Shown here in pieces: positions 8,901 through 19,770 of a stretch of DNA of 22,865 bases. The DNA is taken from positions 1 to 22,865 of the forward strand of contig QXVZ01021039.1 in NCBI GenBank assembly GCA_008931825.1, read 5' to 3'. This DNA comes from Phallusia fumigata. Lineage: Eukaryota; Chordata; Ascidiacea; Phlebobranchia; Ascidiidae. The notes under the pieces are model-generated. The model saw nothing but the letters and a program-made list of their open reading frames with translations. It was not told the DNA's origin and searched no databases. How positions within the stretch are numbered: position 1 is the stretch's first letter; the number at the start of each line of letters is the position of its first letter. The position numbers and the translations under genes were made by a program.

Positions 8901-11900
8901 CAGCCGCGTTTGCTACGGTTTGGTGTTAATTGCAGTTTGCAGTTGCAAATATTGTGGGCGCCCTGTTCGTATGTCTAATTAACGTACGAATGAACACATT
9001 TTCGAAGAACTGTCCTTTAAAATAAAAATTACGGAAACCCGAAACGGAAACGCTTCAACAAATTAAAAAACCAATATTGAAAGAAATAGTCTCGTCTGTG
9101 TGCGTGTTTAATACCAAAGGCCGTAATTGGCACGGCTACGTTGCTTAGCACATGAGCATATGTTGACAAACTATAACACTGTCATTGGACGGTTGCACAA
9201 TACAGTGTTACACCACATTACACGCATCCGAAATACCAAACATAACCTCCAACGTGTTTGTAACCCCGCGATGGTCATGCTATTATTAAATCATAGCTAA
9301 AAAAACGAGACCAAAACGTTACGTAATACAAACAAACGGTGACTCTTAAGTTTTGCAATTCACGGGCTTGTCTGAAAATTTTACAGCAGTTTCGGGCGCA
9401 GTTTTTTTGAAATCGTGCGATGACCGTTCCTCGATATCCGGTAATTGTCCGCGCGCATGTGCTTATTGCGTATGGACGTGAAAGGCGTGTTCCCACTTTA
9501 GCCACCGAGCGTATTGTGGCTGCAGCATACGCTGAACCGTAGAATGTGTGATTCGGAAACTGGAATATTTCGTATCTTGTCAATAAAGCGACGTCTGCAC
9601 GCCACAACAAAACATGGGAAAATCGAGCTGACGGATTTTGGGAAAGCAAAGTTATATTTTCCCTTGGGGGACAGTGTGGTGAATGTGGGTTGTTGAGCTG
9701 AAAATCTGTCACCGTGAGGTTAAAAGCAATAAAAAGGCACAAATGTAAGGAATTAAAGCTTTATCATTTGCTAAAGCCCAATAAACGTTTCACATTTAAA
9801 GAGACGCCGTCATTTCACGACATTATTATGTGACATGAAATCCTGTATCCCAGCAAGTTCAAAAGTTCATAGTTCGACCTCTGGCCCTTTCATGTTCACA
9901 AACCCATGGAAGATATCACGCGGCCGAGGCGTGCTCGACTTACCAACGCCCGTAACATTTTATTGTCGCTTAAACCGGTTTTTATATTCCGGATCAAAGT
10001 GGTCTGGTCGCACCGCCCACTCTGTGCCATCGTTTGCCAAAACTGACTATTGTAAATCATTGTTCGGGTCTTTTGAGTCAGACCAGTCATTCCAACCGCT
10101 ACCCGCTTGAACCAGCAACAAGCCGTCAACAAACCTCAGCAGCGCTAACCGTACCCGCACGCATATTATTGTCATTCCGCTTAGTCACGTTGTTAATGAT
10201 TAAGCCCAACTTTTGACGTTTTTATTTCCCATTTCCTTTGCAAGGGTCGTGTTTGAATAGGTGTTGCCCTTGGGCACATGTTTGCCTTGGGGCGCGGGAA
10301 TATTTTCTCAGCCCGCTGTGTGCCAAATATGGCTTGCACACTTGAATGTAAACTCGTGAATGAGTTATGCCACACTGGCCTCCACACAAAGGACCGTTGT
10401 TGAAGGATATTGACTCATTTTTAACCGCACTAGAATTCAAACGAGGTTTTAAGTGCAAACTGTAGTGAAAAACTTACTCACGAATACAGCCATTTTCGTG
10501 ACCTATCTTAAGCAAATATTTTTCCCTTACGATTAATTGAAAACCGTTTGCACACAAGCGCCTTTTGCGAACCATTTTCACCACAATAAATCTGCCGCCG
10601 TTGAAACTAGAACATCTGGTCTAGTTTCGCAACATACGCTTATGTTTGATTGTTTTGGTTTGCAGTTCACCTCCTTCCTACAAATCCCTGCTGAAAAGCG
10701 ACGGCAGCATGACGAAGGAAGCACTGCTCCATCCTTCCGCGCCCTTTGTCAAAAAAGACCTAAAGGTAAAAACCGACTGGTGAAACAAAGAACCAAAAAC
10801 TGACCGAGCAACTTCAAAACACGCCTACGTTGTATGGTTGTTCAGCCGGGCACAGAACGGGAAGGCGCTTGGCGGCAAGCATCCGTTTTGCGCCTGAAAA
10901 TACTAAGAACTGAAATCAACACGAGTCAGGAGAAATGCGCAAGGCCCGTTCAAAAATATGCCCCACGAATCGCTACATCAGGGGTCTAACAATAGGCCTC
11001 TTAATGTAGAGGTGGAAAGCGGTTTTACGATAGAATATATGCAGAAAATTTCTGGTCGTTTGCCTAAGGAAAGTGAAAGTACATTGTTCAGTCGAACTTA
11101 CGATATGATTGTGCATCTGTAAAATCTCCACCAAAACAAATATCAATTTCCGTGTTTGTGCGTATGTGCGGCTCTCACCCCCTTGTGCTCAACAAGTTTC
11201 GATTCTAGTTTCGACGTTCTGACATTTCTGTCATTTTTCTCACAGATCTTTCCCGACCCAGTCGGATATGGCTTCGTGATCCGCGGCTCCGGTCCTTGCT
11301 ATGTTAAGATTGTTGACCCCGACTCCCCTGCTGGCAAAGCTGGACTCATGGTAATTTGCATACAGTTCGCACACAGACGTGTCATGTGCCTTGGCACAAA
11401 TTATGCTATTGTGGCGGGCTCGATTACCGCCTCCGCGTAGGCAACTGAGAAATGAATAGCGCCGGTGTTTTCCTTGCCACAGTCCCTTGTTTTGGTAAGT
11501 GACGCCAATGGAAAGGGTTTCTCCTTATGTGCGCAATAATTCTGGACTACACACCTTTTTTGTATGTTGCGCTGTAGATTAACGTCAATAGTAAAATCAA
11601 CCTCGTGCCGCTGGCGATGTCTAAATCAGGCGCAAAACAAATTCGCCAAGGTACATTTAGGTGGGAGCAACGATTGACTTGTTAGGTTGTGCTGTAAGAT
11701 GATCGTTCTAATTTCTGCTTTTTGGTGTAAATAGGGCGCGTGTGGTGTGCTGTATTGGTTCCGGTCATTCGTCATGCTAGCTAGCATATGCTTTGCAACA
11801 GAATGTTGAAATATCATGTTTTTTGTGTTCAGGCGAAGCAATACATCGTTAACATCAACAGTCAGCCAGTAACTAACCTACCTCACCCTGATATCGAAGA

Positions 11901-12391
11901 CCTGATTCTCAACGGCCCAAAACTACTCAAGATCACCATCATGCAACACATCAAATGCGAAAGACGGAAAGCAAGCGAGGTAAACAGAATATTCAGCTTG
12001 CGACAACAGTTCCCTTTGTTTGCTTTTCCTTCCAAGGCGTTGTCAAAGGTTTACTTTGACATGATTTTGTGTGATAAGACACTAAAAAAATACTTGAATA
12101 CACTTTAGGCGCAATGATTTTCGAAAAATGTTTGTTTCCGACGACGATTTACCCGCCTCATTGGTTGTTATATTATTTTTCGTGTTGCCTTTACAATCAC
12201 ACGGTTCACAAAATCACTGTTTTATGAACGCTTTATTTTTTACACAGCCCACAATTTCGCCGCCTGTGACTCCAACCACCCCGGGAAAGACGCGGTCGTC
12301 CCCCCCACTCCCATCCGCTCAGCCGTGGATGAAAAAGCGCGAGGGCGACAGCTACCGGGGAATTCACGCAGCGGTCATGAGCAGATCGTGA
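2998..12391 (+). CDS. DEPTOR: DEPTOR orthologue: two DEP domains plus PDZ, mTOR-binding regulator
   Basis: Twelve coding exons join in phase to give 454 residues (human 409): 2998-3044, 3113-3234 (repeated 3551-3672), 3739-3858 (also 3301-3420), 3948-4062, 4129-4310, 7776-7935, 8142-8218, 8288-8333, 10666-10765, 11246-11350, 11833-11979, 12248-12391. DEP1 covers about residues 16-115, with [18 protein letters not shown] and SLYRF. DEP2 covers about 126-220, with [21 protein letters not shown] and DDRSFYVF. A Ser-rich linker includes DSGIENGS (282-289) and [10 protein letters not shown]. The PDZ domain starts near residue 325, with [12 protein letters not shown] and [15 protein letters not shown]. 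The tail is Pro/Ser-rich. In vertebrates DEPTOR binds mTOR through the PDZ and linker and restrains mTORC1 and mTORC2. The DEP-DEP-PDZ order and the PDZ sequence favour DEPTOR over P-Rex. Exons 1-5 are CpG-poor and exons 6-12 CpG-rich. The last exon is the least certain. Confidence 0.88.
3002..3876. repeat. Tandem duplicate of DEPTOR exons 1-3 around an N (probable assembly artefact)
   Basis: Copy A (3002-3438) and copy B (3440-3876) are joined by the N at 3439, with a fixed offset of 438. I see one difference, T3416 against A3854, a synonymous CGT/CGA change. Copy B starts just inside exon 1 and lacks its ATG; copy A stops inside intron 3. The true locus therefore probably has one copy: exon 1 from copy A, exons 2 and 3 from either, and exon 4 after copy B. 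Read literally, exon 3A spliced to 3B would duplicate 40 residues in frame. Confidence 0.88.
4311..7775 (+). other. DEPTOR: DEPTOR intron 5 (about 3.5 kb, CpG-rich)
   Basis: The intron starts GTAAGC after exon 5 and ends in TTGCAG before exon 6; both exons belong to DEP2. I recognise no exon, RNA gene or transposon in it. From about 4370 onward the base composition changes to frequent CpG: for example, I count 16 CpG in 5041-5220. Short open frames here look random. It may hold enhancers or an internal promoter, but nothing in the sequence proves that. Confidence 0.6.
8334..10665 (+). other. DEPTOR: DEPTOR intron 8 (about 2.3 kb)
   Basis: It runs from GTAAGT after the short degron exon to TTTGCAG before the SPPSYK exon. 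It is CpG-rich like intron 5. I recognise no coding exon in it. The longest open frame (minus strand, 9275-9742) resembles no family I know. Additional linker exons could be hidden because this part of the protein is poorly conserved. Confidence 0.55.
11483..11650 (+). other. DEPTOR: Candidate alternative PDZ exons of DEPTOR (12-nt microexon plus 73-nt exon)
   Basis: Between the two accepted PDZ exons lie two splice-bounded open pieces. The first is 11483-11494 (CACAG before, GTAAGT after; SLVL). The second is 11578-11650 (CTGTAG before, GTACAT after; [18 protein letters not shown] onward). Both join exon 10 in phase 0. INVNSK resembles VNINSQ of exon 11, and ATTAACGTCAATAGT matches GTTAACATCAACAGT there at 12 of 15 bases. 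This path supplies no last PDZ strand. Joined to exon 11 at its normal acceptor, it meets a stop after a few codons. It may be a truncated isoform, a relic of an exon duplication, or chance. Confidence 0.3.
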
Positions 12392-13386
12392 ATCGCGCCG
12401 CATGGTGGCGATATTGCTCAATCCAGACTCAGGAAGGTAACGCATGGTTGGTTGCCCGCTGTCGCCTAGTTACGTGCTTGCGATGGAGCGAGACGAAACA
12501 GAATGGGATCAAAGGTCGTTCGCCAAGCGATGGTAATCACGGATCGCAACGTATTTCGAATGTGAATTACACAATCTCTCGTCACAACGGAACCAAAGCA
12601 GCAGACGAGATTTTGTCAGATCCAGCAGTGGCCTTGCGGAAGTTTCGACTTCGACGAACAGTTGTCTCAACAGAAAACTTATTTTGCTTGCTATGCAGTG
12701 TTGCTTTTCGCCTTTAGTTTTTCCTAAGCCGCGTTGTGTTTTCAACTGTACATTCTTGCGGGTTACCCAGTTGGTTGTTTACTCACGTTTACCACTACAC
12801 CGATTCGTCAAATGAAATTGCATTCATTCGTCTTTTTCATCGAACCACTGTTTTTAACGTCAAATCTACTCACCAACTTTTGTAACTAGTGTCAAGATTT
12901 CGTCGAACAGTTTTCGAGCGACAAGTGGTTAACGATTGGAGGTTGAATGAACTAAGCTCAAACAATGTTAATTTTCGATTTTTCGGTTGACAAGATTGTT
13001 TTGTTGTTACATCCTTTTTTCAGTTTGTCACATCCCTCAATGAATTCTGTTTCAAACACATTTTGGTAACAATCAGCGAATCGTTCGGTGTGTTCCAGCG
13101 TTTTTTTTTCAGTTTTGTTCTTCCGTTTTTGTTTATTCTGCGTAATAATAACGTTCCTCGAAAGTTCCACAGTGCTGTGCTCTGTACAGTTGCGTATGGT
13201 TTCATCATGTCTGTTTTTTCTTCGCTGCTTAAATAAAAATATAAAAAACTTCGTAGCATGAGCAAAACCTGCACAATGTTGTGAGTATATGCCCAACCAA
13301 ACATAGACACCAAAAACAGTAGACAAGTTTAAGTTTAAGAATTTAGTATCTATAAGGCGTTGTTAGTAGTAACTTTCCCCAATAAA
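12392..13386 (+). other. DEPTOR: Probable DEPTOR 3' UTR with two polyadenylation signals
   Basis: The stop TGA is at 12389-12391. AATAAA occurs at 13232-13237 and again at 13381-13386, the latter followed by a T-rich tract. Both are plausible 3' ends and would give UTRs of about 0.85 or 1.0 kb. A donor-like GAAG|GTAACG at 12434/12435 raises the possibility of splicing inside this region. CpG density falls sharply near 13380. Confidence 0.45.
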
Positions 13387-13550
13387 TTTTTTTTAAAGAA
13401 CGGTTAAGTATTTTTAACATTGACTTTAATCCACGGTTTTATTTAAGATGTTTTTTGTCTTTTGGGAGAAGTTTTACTTTTTTGTGAACTAGTAGGTTTA
13501 TGCAAATTAGCCTCAGTTTAATGCTTGTCAGATCTGTATTTAATCCTTAC

Positions 13551-13775
13551 CATTGTTTGGCACCAAATTAAACTTTGCCCTTACTGGTGCATTTCGACAA
13601 ATGTGCTCGTTTGTATAGGTGCCAAATAAGTTAAAAAGCAAATTGTTTTGCATACGTTTCGTNCATTGTTTGGCACCAAATTAAACTTTGCCCTTACTGG
13701 TGCATTTCGACAAATGTGCTCGTTTGTATAGGTGCCAAATAAGTTAAAAAGCAAATTGTTTTGCATACGTTTCGT
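13551..13775. repeat. 112-bp tandem duplicate around an N (probable assembly artefact)
   Basis: Copy A (13551-13662) and copy B (13664-13775) flank the N at 13663, with an offset of 113. I see no difference between them. An exact abutting copy at an N is what an unmerged contig overlap looks like. Confidence 0.88.
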
Positions 13776-14631
13776 TAGCCAAGGTCGTGATAGGGCCACA
13801 ATATAAAAATACGTGTTGTGTCGTTGCTTACATCATACAGGCTTGTTATGTAAATCGAAAAATATAGTTTTGTGTAAGACAGGTTGAAACACACTCCTTA
13901 TTGAGACGGTAACCCATTAAAATCATCTTTTAATGACAGATGATAAACAGCCAGAATATTAAACTGTAGATGTGGTATTTTCTAATTTGCGGTTGTTGAG
14001 GCTTTTGACAGCTATTTTGATCAGAAGTAACGAAGTTTCAATAAGCAGACACAAGCAAGTAAAACGCTGTTGTCATCACCAGTAACTGCTGACTTTTGTA
14101 TCTCCTTATTTATACCATCCAAAAACGTTAATTGTGAAGCTAGAAAAGATATTTCATATTTTTTAACGCCCTGGTATGAACAAAGTCTTAGAAGTATTGG
14201 CACAAATGCCAGAGACGTGCGTTCGGACTTTCTTTATCGTTGAACTAATATGTTTAGGGAAAAACGATGCATATTTGGTTGTGTAGCTGGCACGATTTCC
14301 TTTCTAGCTTGTTTAGCTATCGGTATTTTTGTTTGTTGACAACGCAAGGTAAAAATAAGTGTAAAATTTACTATTGTCAACTATAGCTCTATTGGTTGCA
14401 GTGTAAGAAGATATTGCTCTGTGTTTATCTGTTGGTTAATGTTTGGTCGAAATGGAAATTTAATCAGGAAAAATACATAAAAATAGTTCTAAATGTATAC
14501 ATGAACCTTCATAGGCTAAGTAAAAGTAGTCGATAAATTACAAAACGTTCTGCTTCGGTAAGCAAAAGCAGCGCATCGGGCGGGTTTGTTTGAGTTTCAG
14601 AGTTTCCGTTTAAAAAGCCAATTTTGTAGGA

Positions 14632-15282
14632 AGTTTGTGGGTGTGCCGTTAGTTAGGGCAGCTTCATGTGGAGGACATATGCTTCTTTTATTGACCAATT
14701 TGTCCTTAAGCAATCAAAACTGACAATTGTTTCATTTTTCATTTCTCTATTTTTGCGGAGCGAAAAGCAAGCGCAACAAGAAGTTTAGGCATGTACATTT
14801 TTTGGCATTTTTATACCTCGGCCTTCTGTGTTTTGATTTATGTTGCCACAACCACAGCAGACAATGCCTGAGTACATTTCACCCCATATGGTTAGTTAAT
14901 GATCAGTTTTACAGTGGAAAATATATAAATTATTCAGAGCCTTGAAGGTTATTGGANAGTTTGTGGGTGTGCCGTTAGTTAGGGCAGCTTCATGTGGAGG
15001 ACATATGCTTCTTTTATTGACCAATTTGTCCTTCAGCAATCAAAACTGACAATTGTTTCATTTTTCATTTCTCTATTTTTGCGGAGCGAAAAGCAAGCGC
15101 AACAAGAAGTTTAGGCATGTACATTTTTTGGCATTTTTATACCTCGGCCTTCTGTGTTTTGATTTATGTTGCCACAACCACAGCAGACAATGCCTGAGTA
15201 CATTTCACCCCATATGGTTAGTTAATGATCAGTTTTACAGTGGAAAATATATAAATTATTCAGAGCCTTGAAGGTTATTGGA
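14632..15282. repeat. 325-bp tandem duplicate around an N (probable assembly artefact)
   Basis: Copy A (14632-14956) and copy B (14958-15282) flank the N at 14957, with an offset of 326. One difference is seen: A14708 against C15034. The near identity and the N at the junction point to an unmerged overlap rather than a biological repeat. Confidence 0.88.
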
Positions 15283-15555
15283 TCTGGCTGTTTATTGCTT
15301 TTTATATTACTTTGATCGACAAAATACTTGGATGTTGAAAAAAATTGATAAAATTTGTTGTTTAGCAAATACCAATTTCCCATTGCACTACTATCCCTTA
15401 TTTAAACACTGTTTAGTAAAACGAATTTGTCTACATTTCAATAATAATGATTTAGTTTGTTGTTTTTACTACAACCTACTATATAAATCTATTTGTGTTT
15501 ATAGGTGAATAAAAAGCAAGACAATTTTTCATACTTGTAATTTTTAAAACCCATA

Positions 15556-18485
15556 ATGTATATATCTGAGGAACAGTTAAAAGGCTTTGACTCCTACAAG
15601 GTTTGTACCACATAAAATGATTTAAATTTTTTGTTAATTTTTTCTCCTGGTTATGTGAACTACACAAGTATTACACTTTTTATGTATTTTTTAGTATCGG
15701 TGTATAGATAGCTCTCCCCTGTCAAACTATATTGTTCACCCATTCTGGAACCAATGTGTGAAGGTAACTGCTTTCTAAAAACATGCTCTGTTACATTCCA
15801 AATACAATTACCATAATACCATTACAGCTTTGTCCCAAATGGTTAGCTCCAAATGTACTCACAATTACTGGATTTCTTCTGCTTGTCATGCAATATGCTC
15901 TTCTAACGATTTATGACCCATTTTACATAAATGCTAAAGAAGGCAGCTTCCCCACTTGGATTTGGTGGTTTTGTGCATTTGCTCAATTTTTTTCACACAC
16001 ACTGGGTAGGTTTATATGTTAATGAAATAGAACCAGAAGTGGGTTAGAAGCTACAAAAAATATTTTTAGATGGAATAGATGGTAAACAGGCCAGGCGCAC
16101 CGGGAGCTCTTCACCACTTGGAGAGCTGTTTGACCATGGTTTGGACTCCTGGTGTGTTTCGTTTTTTGTTCTCAACGTGTATTCTGTATTTGGTGGCAGC
16201 GTTGATGGTAAATAACAACAAACGCATTGTACATTGTTGCAAATGCTACTAACAAAGTTTTATTTTGCATTTTAGTTGGGATCTACACATTTGTTTTGTA
16301 TATTACATTGTTTGCTTTTATGTTGTCCCATTGGGAAAAGTACAATACTGGCGTTTTGTTCCTACCATGGGGTTATGACTTAAGCCAAACTGTGAGTATA
16401 TGATTATCTTCAAAGATTGTAATACATGGATAGTCATGCAAACACAGTAGCATCAATACTTTGCAATACATATTAACTAGCCTCTCTTGATACAATGAAT
16501 ATTTAGTACTGTCATAAAACCACAAATATAACAGTGTTTCCCGTACTGACAGTTTGACGAACTTCACTTACTCATGTAAAATTTGCCATTTGGTTCTAGG
16601 TTTTGTTTATTATATACATTATAACAGCAATTAAGTCTGAGGATATTTGGAAGGAACCTCTTTTTGGAATTAGTTACACAACTATATTTATAGTTGCCAC
16701 ATTTGGTAAGTTGCCAGTTTTTTTGTGATTGGAATATTTGTCTCAAAACAATATTTTCATGTCTTCATAGGTACTGCTTTTGCAGCGACCCCTGTTGCTC
16801 TGTATAATGTCTACTTGTGAGTTGCTTGTTTTATTTTTCATCAGAAAATGCAGCAAACAAACAAAAAGACACTGCGTTGATTTAACAGGGCGCACCGTGA
16901 TGGCACTAACAAGCAGTCATCGATGTATGAAGTATTACTTCCATTTATTTCACCTGTGCTTGCTTCTGTCATGTTGCATATCTGGATTGTGTTTTCTCCC
17001 ATCTCGATTATGACTTACAACCCAAGACTTGCCTTATTTCTGATTTCAGTAGTGTTTTCCAACATAGTGGTATGTTTAGAATGAAAATTTTTTTTTTTTT
17101 GCTTTTAAAATTAAAACAAATTCCAAAGTACCCATTAACATTACATTGGGTTTGTGTGTGTTAAAATCTGGGCGAAACATAACAACACCTTATTGCAAGT
17201 TTAGAAATACAGCAGTGAAGTCAACACCTAATCCCAGTAGAAACAATAGTTTCAAAATCAATACCCTTAAGAGGTTTCACTCATTTCTGTTGTCCTGTCA
17301 CTGTAAAACTTTACACTTAACTTTTTGTCTTTTTAACCAGCATGGTGTGTTTCTGTCACCAAATGATAGAGAGAAGTACTTGTTTGGCCTTCACCTCATT
17401 GCTAAGCACAAACCTAAATGTTTTCAAAAAATAGGGATAGTTGTTTAATAATTCGTAAACAAAATTTGTTGCACATGATAGATATTGCATCTCTTACCTA
17501 AAGTGCACTATAGTAAATCCATGTTAACACTATGTTTACATCCATTGTTGCACCTGAGTTAAGGGTGGGTCGATCTCAACACAAATTTATTTTAATTCTG
17601 TTTATACATCTTACAAACAAATAGTATCTCCAACCTCACCAACTGAAATTCCTATGTTGATAATATTTAGTACTGTAATCTAAGATTTTGAGTACACCAG
17701 ACACTAATAAATGTAAACAGTAAACATTCGTAAATGTTACAGTTTGCTCTACAATATAAGCTGCTGTCATACTTCCAAGTGTGCTGTCAATAGTTAAATG
17801 TTTGTTGGAAAAAGTCAACAAACAGCAACAATTTAAATGCTACAAATCATCTAAAAACTTTACAAACACTTACTCAGTCGAAATGAACCCTGCCATAATT
17901 ATAGTGTAAAAATAAATGAAAGTTGTTTGTCACCAAACATGGTACAAGCTGGAAAGGCATTAACCTTACTTTCTATTTTAGTGTCGACTTGTGGTTTCCC
18001 AGATGTCTGGAACCAGGTGTCAGGTGATCAATAAGTTTCTACCGGTGCTGGCATTGGCTTTAACTGTTACCCTTTACCTCGGAGATGCAAAAGTTGATAA
18101 CTACCTGTTTTGGTCTGTCACTGTGGTTCTAACCCTTGCCCACATACACTATGGGATTGTGGTGGTATGTACCTAGATTAAGTTTGATAGAAGTTCCAGT
18201 TTTTTATTTAAACCAAGTTTGTGCTTTATTTGTTGACGTTTTTAGTAAAAGGAATGCCTGGTCCTGATATGGGTAAAACTTTCATTTTTCATGCATGGTT
18301 CTTGTTGGCACAGATTTACAGAATGATGTAATATTACATTTACTTGATGACTTGTTAATTGAGTAAATTGCCAATAAATTAAAAATTTACTTGTCTTTCA
18401 GCAGATTTGCATCAATGTTGTCATTGATGTGGTGCCAGATACATGTAATATATGTAGGCATACCGATAACCAATTTCACAAGTAA
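15556..18485 (+). CDS. SELENOI: Ethanolaminephosphotransferase 1 (EPT1/SELENOI family), complete
   Basis: This is a membrane enzyme of the CDP-alcohol phosphatidyltransferase family that joins CDP-ethanolamine to diacylglycerol (or an alkyl analogue) to make phosphatidylethanolamine. Ten exons give 381 residues: 15556-15600, 15695-15763, 15828-16005, 16070-16207, 16276-16391, 16600-16705, 16771-16816, 16889-17069, 17982-18164, 18402-18485. All junctions are GT-AG and in phase. The N-terminus [15 protein letters not shown] matches vertebrate EPT1 (YVSPEQLAGFDKYK), followed by HPFWN and WLAPN. The catalytic signature DGx2ARx8Gx3Dx3D is complete, D101 to D123 (DGKQAR, then GELFDHGLD). [24 protein letters not shown] and LAHIHYG also match, with hydrophobic segments between. 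An in-frame TAA sits just upstream of the ATG. The protein ends TDNQFHK with TAA and has no in-frame UGA. The last exon is less conserved but fits in phase and is followed by AATAAA. Confidence 0.92.
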
Positions 18486-18499
18486 AATGGTGCCATGTT

Positions 18500-18505
18500 A
18501 ATAAA
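18500..18505 (+). terminator. Polyadenylation signal of SELENOI
   Basis: AATAAA begins 15 bases after the SELENOI TAA stop, which supports exon 10 as the terminal exon and implies a very short 3' UTR. Confidence 0.7.
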
Positions 18506-18672
18506 AATGTAAACACGAATTAATCATTTCCTTGTTACTTCCCTGTTCTCTGTGTTACAATTACGCAAAGGACGCAAAGCCTATGTGAGCAAATGCGTTC
18601 GAGAACCAGTCAAATTCCAACTGTATATTTGTTGTAAAGCTTTCTAAGACCCTCACCGTTTGAATGTATGTC

Positions 18673-18761
18673 ATATCATTGCTGTAGGTGAACACCTTAG
18701 CCAACCACTTTGGCATCAAAGTGTTTTCCATCACGAAAAAGAAGGATTGACTATATGGCAG
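18673..18761 (+). repeat. Diverged dispersed repeat, copy 1
   Basis: This stretch aligns with 20758-20843 and 22153-22242: shared words are ATTGCTG, ACCTTAG, AACCAC, GGCAT and GTGTTTTCCATCA, in the same order and spacing, at roughly 75% identity. No inverted ends or target duplications are visible, so the family type is unknown. Confidence 0.6.
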
Positions 18762-19717
18762 TGAAGAAGCAAAACTCATCACAACAGAACCTGACCCCGA
18801 AGCGGGCAAAGTATAACGGAACCCCGTCTAAGCGGTTGTAGTTAAGTCTCCGACACGAAATCCCATTTAACTGACTTTCTTAATAGTTGTCGCGTGAAAC
18901 TACAATGCCTAAAATGTAATGCCATAAAGACTCATGGTATATCGTGTTTTCCTGCAGTTTCTGGTAATGCGTGAACAATGGCCCTATATTCATGCGATAA
19001 GATTACCTAACTGTGCGGTATATACCCGTCGTAAATAGGTGTACAGTCTTGATTTTGTTTGGTTTGCTATTTTAGTCGACATTGTTTTTATTTCTTTACT
19101 TGAGTCGTTTGCTGATCAAGCAACTGTGTTATGCCGGTTACCAGACATCCTGTTTGAATGTTGTTTTCCCTTTTCCAAAAACCTCTCTATCATTGTGGAC
19201 CGGCTGTTAGGCAACTGGGGTGAACAATGCCAAATCGGATCAATGTCAAATTATTGAATTATGCGTGTGAAAACGAATCAGTTTGAGAACTTACTGGAAC
19301 CAAATTCTTGCAACAAACATTTGCGTGAAAAAAAATCGTTTTCAGTCCCAGTAATGTAGTCCTTCCTTTTTTTTAGTTATCACAAACGCGTGTTACTGAT
19401 TGTTTGGGGCGCGCCTTTGTGGTCTGCACAATCCTTAAACTACAACCTTAAGTTGTTTTTATGTAAATTTTGGATATAAATTTTGGCATCTTTATCGTTG
19501 TGTTTTTGACGTTTAAATTAGACTTGTAGGCTACCTGTAATGAGAGTAACCTTTTTGTAGCGGACAAACTCAGATTCTGTTAAGTATATTCGGTCGGCGG
19601 CCTAAATCACTTTTTATGCAATTGCTAGTAAGTGTAAGGCCACTGATCTTATTTTTGTCATATTCTTGTATATGCAGTGATTGCACACGTTTCAGATTTG
19701 TACCTGACGATACCAGT

Positions 19718-19770
19718 GTTTAATAATGAGCTGTGCTATATAAAATAGACGATGAACTACTTGCTTGTGC
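19718..19770 (+). repeat. Segment related to the copy-B insertion
   Basis: It resembles 22325-22367: TTTATAATGAG, GCGCTATA and ATGAACTACTTGCTG there correspond to TTAATAATGAG, GTGCTATA and ATGAACTACTTGCTT here. The match suggests a dispersed element of unknown type. Confidence 0.45.

Larger units (their letters stand above)
13387..15555. other. Intergenic region between DEPTOR and SELENOI
   Basis: AT-rich, CpG-poor DNA with no gene that I recognise. It contains two duplicated blocks that flank N characters (13551-13775 and 14632-15282). The identical 72-codon open frames at 14727-14945 and 15053-15271 come from the second duplication and resemble no known protein. The SELENOI promoter and 5' UTR should lie near its end. 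A TTTATAG at about 15497-15503 could be an acceptor for a 5' exon or spliced leader. Confidence 0.5.

Noticed and set aside
9275-9742. 155-codon minus-strand open frame, the longest in the window
   Set aside because: It lies in DEPTOR intron 8, matches no protein family I know, and looks like a chance frame in GC-richer DNA.
14727-15271. Identical 72-codon open frames in tandem
   Set aside because: They are two views of the same duplicated block around the N at 14957, and no known motif is present.
16780-17013. 77-codon open frame covering SELENOI exons 7-8
   Set aside because: It is out of frame with the protein; the correct frame starts at the acceptor before 16889 and matches the EPT1 family.
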